From positions 1,488,001-1,552,000 of the forward strand of contig NZ_SJPX01000002.1 in assembly GCF_007860175.1 (NCBI RefSeq): DNA of 64,000 nucleotides, read 5' to 3'. A program made the translations under genes and the position numbers. The notes under the pieces are model-generated. The model saw nothing but the letters and a program-made list of their open reading frames with translations, was not told the origin of the DNA and did no database searches. Origin of the DNA: Rubripirellula reticaptiva (lineage in GTDB: Bacteria > Planctomycetota > Planctomycetia > Pirellulales > Pirellulaceae). Shown one piece after another: positions 25,522-33,029 of this stretch (positions within the stretch are counted from its first letter, which is position 1; each line of letters opens with the position of its first letter).

Positions 25522-26102
25522 TTGCTCACGCTCCTAAATCGAGTGATCGCTGATATCACGTTCACCGCTGCGATCAAATTCAATCGTTTCATATCCAAAA
25601 CCCACACCTGAGGATCAACTTCGCGTCCAAAACGATTGACATCATCGAGAGAACCGATCATGACCGCTCGCTTTCCACTGCCGAACTGACTGGCAACTTC
25701 AAGCGCCGGTGCATCGCTTAGCACCACGCTGGCCGCAGCCAAATTGATACCGCGACGGACCAACTGTGCCTCGACGGATTCCGCCCTTTGATGGTCGGAA
25801 TCCATGATTTTGACAGAGCAGGATGGCTTGCCGATCGATTCCTGGGTGATGACCGCGTCACGCGTGATCGTGATGTTTCGTTGTTTTGCCTCGTCCTTTG
25901 CCGCCGGTGTCACAATGGCTCTTGCAGCAATCGTGATCGTGGCACCAACCGCGTACTGTCCAATCGTCTTGGCGTCAATGATTTTGGATTCAACCACAAC
26001 GGATTGACTCGCTTTCAACCGCGCAATCACCTCGCCGACGATCCGAGCCAAGACGGCTGAATCGATCGCAGAGAGAATCGTAGGGTTGGGTCGGGTCGGC
26101 AT
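25518..26102 (-). CDS. Uncharacterised BMC-associated protein with N-terminal encapsulation-like helix
   Basis: The 194-residue protein sits among shell and enzyme genes of the microcompartment operon. Residues 10-29 form an amphipathic helix (SAIDSAVLARIVGEVIARLK) reminiscent of encapsulation peptides and of the PduM N-terminus. A short middle motif, IVTPAAKDEAKQRNI near residues 62-76, resembles one in PduM and EutQ-related BMC proteins. The C-terminal half (about 105-190) alternates strands and helices around a VMIGS turn. No catalytic motif is seen. It could be a structural or assembly factor like PduM; homology is my reading by eye. It begins six bases after the preceding BMC-P gene. Confidence 0.6.
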   Translation of the reverse strand: MPTRPNPTILSAIDSAVLARIVGEVIARLKASQSVVVESKIIDAKTIGQYAVGATITIAARAIVTPAAKDEAKQRNITITRDAVITQESIGKPSCSVKIMDSDHQRAESVEAQLVRRGINLAAASVVLSDAPALEVASQFGSGKRAVMIGSLDDVNRFGREVDPQVWVLDMKRLNLIAAVNVISAITRFRSVSK

Positions 26103-26108
26103 TGCGGG

Positions 26109-26363
26109 CTAGTCCAAAATTCCCATCACAGTCCAACGGGCAGGTGTATCTATATTTTTTGTAAATTCGCGTGCAAGTGTCCCGTCGCTGGTCAACATCA
26201 CGCGGTCACCGCGTCGACACCCCAGCACGTCCAGAGCAATCAAGGGTGGTCCGTCGGGCATCTCGTTCAAGAGCAACAACTGGACAATCACCAAACGTTG
26301 ACCTTGAAGACTTTTATCTTTGACGGTCGCACGAGTTGATCCTAGGACGCGGGCAGTTTGCAT
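26109..26363 (-). CDS. BMC-P shell vertex protein, short variant
   Basis: The 84-residue EutN/CcmL-type protein has the N-terminal strand pattern (MQTARVLGSTRATVKDKSL), IVQLLLLNE, LDVLGCRRGDRVMLTSDG and ends with a TVMGILD strand. It lacks the longer C-terminal tail seen in the BMC-P at 27889. ATG 26363 is favoured over the open frame to 26390 because the latter would overlap the aldehyde dehydrogenase gene. It starts four bases after that gene's stop. Confidence 0.88.
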   Translation of the reverse strand: MQTARVLGSTRATVKDKSLQGQRLVIVQLLLLNEMPDGPPLIALDVLGCRRGDRVMLTSDGTLAREFTKNIDTPARWTVMGILD

Positions 26364-26367
26364 CGGG

Positions 26368-27792
26368 TTAGACCACTCGCAATTCGTCAATCATGCTGCA
26401 GCGGCGTTCCCGAGTGAACGTGTTGGGCGTTGTGACGCCTTCGCCCGTCGGACCGGCAATCGAAAAGGACAGATAGCCTTCGCCACCAAGGCCCAGCGAC
26501 GCCATGCAAGGACCATTTTTGACGTACAGCGTTGTGTCCAATTCGCGTCCCATCTTCGTCATGTTGTGAACGTTGCGAGAGTGGATGATGGCGGTGTGCC
26601 GGAATCCGTGCTCGTAATGTTTCGCAAGTGCGATCGCATGATCAACGTCACGAGCACGCACGAATGGAATAAAAGGCATCATTTGCTCGACGGTAACGAA
26701 CGGATGATGCTCGTCCGTTTCGCCGAACAACAATTCAGTTCCCTCGGGAACACTGACGCCGGCTGCCTGGGCCAGAACGGACGCGTCGCGTCCGATGTAG
26801 TCTTTGCAAGCTGCATCGTGTTGGTCGTCGCCGACTTTTACGATCGCCTTGCTGGTCAGATTTGAAATTTGAATTGCATCAAGCTGAACGGCACCCGCAC
26901 GTCGCATGGCAGCCATCATCGCGTCGAAAACACTGTCGACGACAAAAACTTCCTTTTCTGCGATGCACAGCAAGTTGTTATCATACGCACCGCCCTGAAT
27001 GATGCAGCGTGCGGCATTGTCCAAATCGGCCGTTTCGTCGACAACCACAGGCGGGTTGCCAGGTCCAGCAACGATGGCTCGCTTGCCGCTGTTCAGTGCC
27101 GCGCGTCCAACTGCAGGTCCACCCGTCACACAGATCAGCGAGACTTGGCGATGCTTGAACAGAGCTTCGGCTGTTTCGAGAGTCGGTTCGGCGATCACAC
27201 AAATCAGATTGTCGATGCCAACTTCGGCAGCGATGGCTTCATTGAATCGTCGCACGCCTTCGGTTGCCACGCCTTTACCCGATGGATGCGGGTTGACCAC
27301 AACCGTGTTGCCACCGGCCAACATGCTGACGGCGTTGCCGGTGATCGTTGGCAAGCTATGAGTCACCGGCGTGATTGCACCAATCACACCAAACGGTGCT
27401 CGTTCGATGATCGCCAAACCGTGGTCGCCGCTGTAACACTTGGTTTCCAAGAACTCAGTCCCAGGTGACATTTCACCAAGAGCTCGCAGCTTTTCAATTT
27501 TGTGTTCCGGGCGACCGATCTTGGTTTCGGCCATTTCCATCAACCCGAGTTCTTCGCAATTCTCGATCGAAATGCGGCGAATGATGTCGATGACTTGTTT
27601 CCGAGTCGCCATCGACCGAGTGCGAAATTCTTCGAACGCAGCACGAGCAGCCGTGACCGCCGAGTCCGCATCATAGAAGACTCCGTTCTTGCCACCGGCC
27701 TGGGACGAAGCCCCATTGGACTTGGGCATCGGGCCAACTTCGGCCAAGACTTGAGCGACAACGCTGCGAATGGTGTTTTCGTCGAAATGCAT
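26368..27792 (-). CDS. CoA-acylating aldehyde dehydrogenase with N-terminal encapsulation peptide
   Basis: This 474-residue enzyme oxidises an aldehyde (here probably L-lactaldehyde) to the acyl-CoA with NAD+. Residues 4-18 form an amphipathic helix (DENTIRSVVAQVLAEVG) followed by a Ser/Gly-rich linker, the typical PduP/EutE encapsulation signal. The catalytic domain carries the nucleotide-binding PHPSGKGVA and CVTGGPAVG segments, then the catalytic Cys276 in NNLLCIAEK. The C-terminal GPTGEGVTTP motif is typical of PduP. It sits between BMC-P genes in the operon. Confidence 0.95.
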   Translation of the reverse strand: MHFDENTIRSVVAQVLAEVGPMPKSNGASSQAGGKNGVFYDADSAVTAARAAFEEFRTRSMATRKQVIDIIRRISIENCEELGLMEMAETKIGRPEHKIEKLRALGEMSPGTEFLETKCYSGDHGLAIIERAPFGVIGAITPVTHSLPTITGNAVSMLAGGNTVVVNPHPSGKGVATEGVRRFNEAIAAEVGIDNLICVIAEPTLETAEALFKHRQVSLICVTGGPAVGRAALNSGKRAIVAGPGNPPVVVDETADLDNAARCIIQGGAYDNNLLCIAEKEVFVVDSVFDAMMAAMRRAGAVQLDAIQISNLTSKAIVKVGDDQHDAACKDYIGRDASVLAQAAGVSVPEGTELLFGETDEHHPFVTVEQMMPFIPFVRARDVDHAIALAKHYEHGFRHTAIIHSRNVHNMTKMGRELDTTLYVKNGPCMASLGLGGEGYLSFSIAGPTGEGVTTPNTFTRERRCSMIDELRVV

Positions 27793-27846
27793 AGGATGAG
27801 ATACGTTGTTGGTTTATAGGAATCAGGAAATAGATTTTGCGGGCAA

Positions 27847-27869
27847 GCAAGCAATCCGGGATCGCTTGC
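27847..27869 (-). other. Intercistronic hairpin upstream of the aldehyde dehydrogenase gene
   Basis: GCAAGC (27847-27852) and GCTTGC (27864-27869) can pair across an 11-nt loop in the 96-bp gap between a shell gene and the aldehyde dehydrogenase gene. It could set the stoichiometry of shell versus enzyme by affecting mRNA decay or readthrough. There is no U-tract, and a 6-bp stem can occur by chance. Confidence 0.25.
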
Positions 27870-27888
27870 ACTGCGAAGTCAAGAAGAC

Positions 27889-28203
27889 CTAACTTCCATT
27901 TCTGTCGTAGACGTTTCGTTTTTCAATGTGAACGCTATCAACGATGCCGATCACGACCGCATCGATAGGTAGCTCTTTCGTTTCCGGTGTCAGGCGAGCA
28001 CTGCTGCCTTGGCACACCAACACATAATCGCCTTCACCGCTTCCGAGTGTGTCGACGGCAATGAACGTTCGTCCGGTCGAAACCATTGACGCACGTTTTT
28101 TGTCTTCCAGTCGGTAGGGTTCAACGACCAGCAATTTATGGCCGGTCATGGATCCGACTTTTTGCGTCGCGACAACCGAACCGGTAACTTTGGCAATGAA
28201 CAT
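27889..28203 (-). CDS. BMC-P shell vertex protein with C-terminal tail
   Basis: The 104-residue EutN/CcmL-type protein starts MFIAKVTGSVVATQKVGSM, contains LLVVEPYRL and FIAVDTLGSGEGDYVLVCQG, and has the PIDAVVIGIVDSV strand. A 12-residue polar tail extends past the usual end. It is the third and most canonical BMC-P of the locus. It starts 11 bases downstream of the acetate kinase stop on the same strand. Confidence 0.92.
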   Translation of the reverse strand: MFIAKVTGSVVATQKVGSMTGHKLLVVEPYRLEDKKRASMVSTGRTFIAVDTLGSGEGDYVLVCQGSSARLTPETKELPIDAVVIGIVDSVHIEKRNVYDRNGS

Positions 28204-28214
28204 TGAGGGAGTGC

Positions 28215-29501
28215 CTAAGCAGATTTATCGGTTTCTTGCAAAAGCTCGACACATTGCCGGGCGACGACCAGTTCTTCGTTGGTTGGGATCACCCACAATT
28301 CAGTCCGGCTATCGCCAGCGTGAAATGAACCTTCACCCTTGATCTTCTTGTTGGCTTCGCCATCGGCGACAATGCCAAGCTCTTCCAAGCCCGCCACAAT
28401 CGCAGCTCGCGTTTCCTTGCCCTTTTCACCGATTCCGCCGGTGAACACGATGGCATCGACCCCACCCATCGCGACAATCATTCCGCCCATGTGACGACGA
28501 ACTTCTTCGACAAACACATCCAGAGCGAGTTGTGATTTTTCGTCGCCATTGGCAGCGGCGAGTTCCAAATCTCGCATATCGCCACTCTTATCACTGAGCC
28601 CAAGTAAGCCGCCTTCGCTGGCGAGTTTCCCCAACACTTCGTCGAGTGTTAACCCAGTTTTTTCGATAATCAACGGCAACGCGAACGGATCAAAGTCACC
28701 GACGCGATTGTTCTGCGGCAAACCGGTTTGCGGCGTCATGCCCATCGTCGTCATCACACTTTCACCGCCAACAATCGCGGTCAACGAACTGCTGCCGCCA
28801 AGGTGACAAGAGATCACGCGTGCATCGCTGCGTCCCAACACTTCGGCCACGCGGCCGGCAATGAATCGGTGCGAGGCGCCGTGAAAGCCATATCGACGAA
28901 TATGTAGTCCGTCCGCCCAAGCACGCGGGATCGCGTATTCCCGTCGCGACGAAGGAATCGTGCGATGAAAGTTGGTTTCAAAGGCTGCCACCAACGGCAG
29001 ATCAGGGAACCGCTCTCGCAACAACTTCATTGCGGCGATGTAGGGTGGATTGTGGGCCGGTGCAGCAGCGTTCATTTCCGTCATTGCCGCAAGCACATCG
29101 TCATCCACAACGAACACACCCGACAATCGACCACCGTGAACCGCTTTGAATCCAATCGCTACGATCTCCGATGCATCCTTTAGGGCACCGTGATCTGGAT
29201 CGGTCAACTGTTCCAAACAAGCCGACACTGCCAAACCATGGTCTGGCACCGACATCGAACGTTCGTCTTTCCAGTCACCGATTTCGACCTCGCAGTGACT
29301 GACTTCTTCGCCAATTCGATCGACTGCACCTCGAGCCAAACATTGCCCGTTGGACATATCGAACAAACGATACTTGAAGCTGGTCGATCCTAGGTTCGCT
29401 ACAAGAACAAGCACTGACTTAACACTTTTCAGCTGGAGAAAGGTACAGGACGAAAGGCCAGCGGCCGAGCAATTCTGCGTTACGGTTTGGGTGCCAACCA
29501 T
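28215..29501 (-). CDS. ackA: Acetate kinase
   Basis: AckA-family kinases convert acetyl-phosphate (or propionyl- or lactoyl-phosphate) to the acid with ATP formation. The product carries NLGSTSFKYRLF, FGFHGASHR-like YGFHGASHR, the phosphate loop (ISCHLGGSSSLTAI) and the FTGGIGEKG adenosine motif. As called from ATG 29501 it is 428 residues, with a roughly 30-residue N-terminal extension. A GTG at 29414 would give the normal 399 residues, so the start is uncertain. Its place in the BMC operon points to lactoyl-phosphate as substrate, recovering ATP downstream of PduL. Confidence 0.92.
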   Translation of the reverse strand: MVGTQTVTQNCSAAGLSSCTFLQLKSVKSVLVLVANLGSTSFKYRLFDMSNGQCLARGAVDRIGEEVSHCEVEIGDWKDERSMSVPDHGLAVSACLEQLTDPDHGALKDASEIVAIGFKAVHGGRLSGVFVVDDDVLAAMTEMNAAAPAHNPPYIAAMKLLRERFPDLPLVAAFETNFHRTIPSSRREYAIPRAWADGLHIRRYGFHGASHRFIAGRVAEVLGRSDARVISCHLGGSSSLTAIVGGESVMTTMGMTPQTGLPQNNRVGDFDPFALPLIIEKTGLTLDEVLGKLASEGGLLGLSDKSGDMRDLELAAANGDEKSQLALDVFVEEVRRHMGGMIVAMGGVDAIVFTGGIGEKGKETRAAIVAGLEELGIVADGEANKKIKGEGSFHAGDSRTELWVIPTNEELVVARQCVELLQETDKSA

Positions 29502-29543
29502 GACACCGCCGAACGTTTGACAAGGCCGTCTACAGCACGCGTT

Positions 29544-29813
29544 TTACGACAACAATGCCGCAGCCAAGCCTTCGGCTGGACGCGGGATGATGTGGCTGCC
29601 AACCAGTTCACCTACTTGTGCCGCAGCTGCGGCACCCGCTTCGACTGCAGCACGAACACTGCCGACATCACCACTGACGACGGTCGTCACGTAGGCGCCA
29701 CCGATGTCAATTCGCTTGACGATTTTGACGTTGGCGGCTTTGGCCATTGCGTCGGTCGCTTCGATCAGGGGCAACAAACCTTTGGTTTCAATCAATCCGA
29801 TTGCATCATTCAT
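29544..29813 (-). CDS. BMC-H hexameric shell protein (89 aa)
   Basis: This is a single-domain Pfam00936-type shell protein. Recognisable parts are AIGLIETKGLLPLIEATDAM, KRIDIGGAYVTTVVSGDVGSV and AAAAAAQVGELVGSHIIPRP. The pore loop (the residues after IGGAY) is neutral. It is paired with a second BMC-H gene 60 bp upstream. Together these two would tile most facets of the shell; no BMC-T gene is visible in the window. Confidence 0.95.
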   Translation of the reverse strand: MNDAIGLIETKGLLPLIEATDAMAKAANVKIVKRIDIGGAYVTTVVSGDVGSVRAAVEAGAAAAAQVGELVGSHIIPRPAEGLAAALLS

Positions 29814-29873
29814 GAGAGAGCTTCTTCGCTGAGTTGATAGTGGAAAAATAGGTCACAGCAGTCGACGGTGCGA

Positions 29874-30167
29874 CTACTTTTTGGCGGTAGGGAACTTCAA
29901 AATGGAAGCCACGTCTTCGTGGGGACGAGCGATTACCTGAACGCTGGCAACTTCGCCGACGCGTCCAGCAGCCGCAGCACCCGCATCAACTGCGGCTTTG
30001 ACCGCGGCGACATCACCGGTCACGAATGCGCTACACAAGCCGCTGCCGACCTTGTCCCAGCCCATGAATTGAACGTTTGCTGCTTTCATCATTGCGTCAC
30101 ATGCTTCGACCAAGGCGATGAAGCCTTTGGTTTCAATCATGCCGAGCGCTTCGCTAACTTTTGCCAT
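29874..30167 (-). CDS. BMC-H hexameric shell protein (97 aa)
   Basis: The second BMC-H protein has [21 protein letters not shown], a pore-region segment [20 protein letters not shown] and [20 protein letters not shown]. The extra C-terminal residues ([10 protein letters not shown]) distinguish it from its neighbour. A cysteine close to the pore segment (GSGLCSAF) could alter permeability. A 170-bp gap separates it from the PduL gene upstream. Confidence 0.95.
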   Translation of the reverse strand: MAKVSEALGMIETKGFIALVEACDAMMKAANVQFMGWDKVGSGLCSAFVTGDVAAVKAAVDAGAAAAGRVGEVASVQVIARPHEDVASILKFPTAKK

Positions 30168-30337
30168 CGTTAAAACTGCCTTATTGGAAAGGGAAAGAGG
30201 TCTCGGTTATCAGATATCAAGGTTCTAAAATCTCTGGTCCAGTGTCACTGATCTAAAACCACTGACTTGGGACGCAGGGTTCGGCTAACGTCCGATGCAG
30301 GATCTCTCCCAAACATCAAACGCCTTTCACCGGGTAC

Positions 30338-31069
30338 TTACTTTTTCTCGCAGCCGCAGCCGCCTTTTTTCAAAGTCACTTCGGTTGCGGTGTCCAAGTT
30401 GCAAGCGTTGCCTTCATCGGTGTCGATGTGGACTTCCAACTTGGCTGCTTCGTCGGCGCGAACCAAAACGTCTTCGAAGGTGACGCTGCAATCCGGGCTA
30501 ACAATTTTTAGTTTCATCATGTCACCGTTCTGAACACCGTAATGATCGCAGTCGGCAAAATTCATGTGAACGTGACGAGCGGCGCGAATGACGCCTTGAG
30601 TCAGTTGCACACTGCCAGCCGGTCCGACCAGAACGCATCCGGGCGTGCCATCAATCTTGCCGCTGTGGCGGACGGGTGCGTCGATGCCCAGCGAGATCGA
30701 ATCTGTCAGTGCCAATTCAACTTGGCTGAATGGACGAGTGGGGCCTAGGACGCGAACGCTGCCGAGCATGCGCCGACGTGGACCGACAACCATCACGGTT
30801 TGTTCGGCGGCGTAGAAGCCGTCTTGATAGAGGTCTTTTTCGGGTTTGAGCACCGAACCGGCACCAAACAGAATCTCGACATGTTCGTCGGTCAAGTGAC
30901 AGTGGCGCGCTGAAATGCTGACACGCAAATTTGGCTTGCCATCGATCCAGCCAGGCGGGTTCGCGGCGCCACGTGCCGCAACAGGCGTGGACGCAGGACC
31001 ACCGGATTGGCGAATCGCGTTTCGGACTAGCTGCTCGATTACACTTCGATCGATCGTAGATGCAGTCAT
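30338..31069 (-). CDS. pduL: PduL-type phosphate acyltransferase
   Basis: PduL converts acyl-CoA to acyl-phosphate, regenerating CoA inside the microcompartment. Two zinc-binding sites are visible: ARHCHL near residues 54-59 and RHVHM near 165-169, with the conserved HIDTDEGNA near the C-terminus. The first about 20 residues ([15 protein letters not shown]) form an amphipathic helix followed by an Ala/Pro linker, as in encapsulated PduL proteins. The C-terminus ends GCGCEKK. It is the first catabolic gene after the DeoR regulator. The likely substrate here is lactoyl-CoA. Confidence 0.95.
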   Translation of the reverse strand: MTASTIDRSVIEQLVRNAIRQSGGPASTPVAARGAANPPGWIDGKPNLRVSISARHCHLTDEHVEILFGAGSVLKPEKDLYQDGFYAAEQTVMVVGPRRRMLGSVRVLGPTRPFSQVELALTDSISLGIDAPVRHSGKIDGTPGCVLVGPAGSVQLTQGVIRAARHVHMNFADCDHYGVQNGDMMKLKIVSPDCSVTFEDVLVRADEAAKLEVHIDTDEGNACNLDTATEVTLKKGGCGCEKK

Positions 31070-31100
31070 ATTTTTGTATGAGCCTTTAAAAATTGCTCGC

Positions 31101-31889
31101 TTAGATTTTTGATTCCGAGGCGGAAGCCAAGACTAGTTTGACGTCCGCAAATTCAAGATGCTCTTTCCAACTGTTTTCAATGCCCTCGTCGGATACGACC
31201 GTGTCTACTTCCTGTAATCCGCACAACCGACTCAGGCTGACCTTTCCGAACTTGGTGCTGTCTGCGACCACAATCGTTTGATCGGCCGACTCTAGCATCG
31301 CCTTCTCGCTCTCGACCAACATCATGTTGCTGTTGAAGAAACCACGTTCGGTGATTCCTGCAACCGACAAAAACACTTTTCCAACATTGATGCTTCGCAG
31401 CATCGAATCGGCCATCGGCCCAATCGTGACCGCCGTTCGCCCCCGCACGCATCCGCCAATCATCACCAAATCAATGGAGTCGCTGGTCGATAACAAGTGG
31501 GCGACCGGCAGGCTGTTGGTGACGACCTGCAGAGGTCGATTCACCAAGTGACGTGCCAGCTCGTAGGTCGTACTTCCGCCGCCAAGCAAAATCGTGTCAT
31601 GGTCTTCGATCATCGCCGCGGCCAATTCGCCAATCGCCACTTTGGCCGGCCACGAATCGTCGCGTCGGTTTTCGAAGATCTGCATCGTGTCCGGCTCACC
31701 GGTCCAAAATGCGCCGCCATGCGTTCGCCTTGCCTGACCCTCTTTTTCAAGCTGCTCTAAGTCTCGTCGGATCGTCGATTCGCTAACCTCTAGCGCCGCT
31801 GCCAGCTCGCCAAGCGATGCAAAACCGCGTGCTTGAACCATCTCTCGCAGCCGCTCGCGACGCGTTTCGCTCGTTAATTGGCCAGCCAC
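31101..31889 (-). CDS. DeoR-family transcriptional regulator of the BMC locus
   Basis: The 262-residue regulator has an N-terminal winged helix ([37 protein letters not shown] region, about residues 10-47) and a DeoR C-terminal effector domain of sugar-phosphate isomerase type ([31 protein letters not shown]). Sugar phosphates are typical ligands. The start is GTG at 31889 with an unusually good AGGAGG six bases upstream. Placement at the head of the BMC operon is the pattern known for planctomycete BMCs. It probably represses the operon and itself until a deoxysugar phosphate appears. Confidence 0.95.
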   Translation of the reverse strand: MAGQLTSETRRERLREMVQARGFASLGELAAALEVSESTIRRDLEQLEKEGQARRTHGGAFWTGEPDTMQIFENRRDDSWPAKVAIGELAAAMIEDHDTILLGGGSTTYELARHLVNRPLQVVTNSLPVAHLLSTSDSIDLVMIGGCVRGRTAVTIGPMADSMLRSINVGKVFLSVAGITERGFFNSNMMLVESEKAMLESADQTIVVADSTKFGKVSLSRLCGLQEVDTVVSDEGIENSWKEHLEFADVKLVLASASESKI

Positions 31890-31893
31890 AGGG

Positions 31894-31906
31894 GACCTCC
31901 TAGGTC
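31894..31906 (-). promoter_or_regulatory. Strong ribosome binding site inside a small inverted repeat
   Basis: On the minus strand AGGAGG (complement of 31896-31901) sits six bases before the GTG start of the DeoR gene and decides that start. It lies within GACCT (31894-31898)-CCT-AGGTC (31902-31906), so a 5-bp hairpin could mask it. Confidence 0.55.
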
Positions 31907-31922
31907 ATCAACTTTCGACTGC

Positions 31923-31948
31923 TGACAGTTTTCTCTCACGAGTGACAG
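31923..31948. promoter_or_regulatory. Candidate DeoR operator: direct TGACAG repeats
   Basis: TGACAG occurs at 31923-31928 and again at 31943-31948, exactly 20 bp apart (about two helical turns), in the divergent region between the DeoR gene and the SDR gene. Direct repeats in this spacing suit DeoR-type regulators. This is inference from spacing and position only. Confidence 0.35.
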
Positions 31949-32089
31949 AAAGCAATCACCCGAACCAGGATTTGAGAGATTTTCTTCAAATTTTCGTTTG
32001 TTGCCCGCAATCGACCCACGCACATGGGGCAGGTACGCTAATTTCGACGTGACGAACTCCCAAATCTCGAGGGCGAAAAAGAGGCATCA

Positions 32090-32890
32090 ATGACGGTATT
32101 GAACGGAAAGCGGGCGATTGTCACCGGTTCATCACGAGGAATCGGGCGAGGAATTGCCCTGCAATTGGCTGCCCAAGGCGCCGAAGTCATCATTAATTTT
32201 CGCAGCCACCCGGACGAAGCGGCAGACGTGGTTGCCCAGTGCGAAGCGGTCGGTGGAAAAGCTCACATGATCGCGGCCGATCTTGGCATTCAATCCGAAG
32301 TCGAGCGTTTGGTGGCCGAATCGGCAGACTTGATGGGGGGACTGGATATCGTCGTCAGCAATGCCGCTTACAGCGATCGCCACTTGATGCTGGAATCGGA
32401 TTTGAATGAATTCCACAAGACGATCGACATCAGCATGTGGGGCGCGTTTTATCTGGTGCGAAGCAGCGCCAGATTGATGGTCGAAGCAGAAAACGGCGGC
32501 AACATCGTTGTCATCAGCAGCCCCCACGCTCACATGGCGATCCCCGGCGCGATGGCCTACAACATGGCCAAAGCCGCGAACGACCAAATGGGAAAAACCG
32601 CCGCCTGCGAACTGGCCCAGCACGGCATTCGCGTCAACATCATTCACCCAGGCTGGACGGACACTCCCGGCGAACGAAAGTTCTTTTCCGAAGAAACGCT
32701 GGCAACCGAAGCTGCAAAGCTGCCACTCGGACGACTTGGTGCTGCCGAAGAAATTGGCCGTGGCGTGGTGTTCCTTTGCGATCCGGCCAGCCAGTACATT
32801 ACTGGCAGCACATTGACCATCGACGGCGGAATTCAATTGCCGTGGCGAGAAATGTATCGCACAAAAGAGAGGCCATCGGGCGTTTCTTGA
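32090..32890 (+). CDS. SDR-family NAD(P)-dependent dehydrogenase
   Basis: The 266-residue short-chain dehydrogenase has the cofactor motif TGSSRGIG (residues 12-19), NAAYS, the catalytic Ser in VISSPH and the YxxxK motif (YNMAK). GSTLTIDGGI near the end is typical of classical SDRs such as glucose 1-dehydrogenase. AGAGG lies upstream of ATG 32090. It is divergent from the BMC operon and shares its intergenic region, so it may be co-regulated. A role oxidising a sugar is plausible but unproven. Confidence 0.9.
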   Translation: MTVLNGKRAIVTGSSRGIGRGIALQLAAQGAEVIINFRSHPDEAADVVAQCEAVGGKAHMIAADLGIQSEVERLVAESADLMGGLDIVVSNAAYSDRHLMLESDLNEFHKTIDISMWGAFYLVRSSARLMVEAENGGNIVVISSPHAHMAIPGAMAYNMAKAANDQMGKTAACELAQHGIRVNIIHPGWTDTPGERKFFSEETLATEAAKLPLGRLGAAEEIGRGVVFLCDPASQYITGSTLTIDGGIQLPWREMYRTKERPSGVS

Positions 32891-33029
32891 CCCACTTTCA
32901 ATGTTTTCTAAAACTACTTCAACGCGTGGCGCAATGCGACGCGCGTCGGAGTTTTTCAATACGAGGCCGAACCTTGCAAAGCAGCAGTTGGCCTACACAA
33001 CGCCTTAATGAACGCGGAACGAAGGTTGA

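Noticed and set aside
26869-27468. 199-codon plus-strand open frame
   Set aside because: It is antisense to the aldehyde dehydrogenase; no signal or motif.
32132-32959. 275-codon minus-strand open frame
   Set aside because: It is antisense to the SDR gene with YxxxK and TGxxxGxG motifs.
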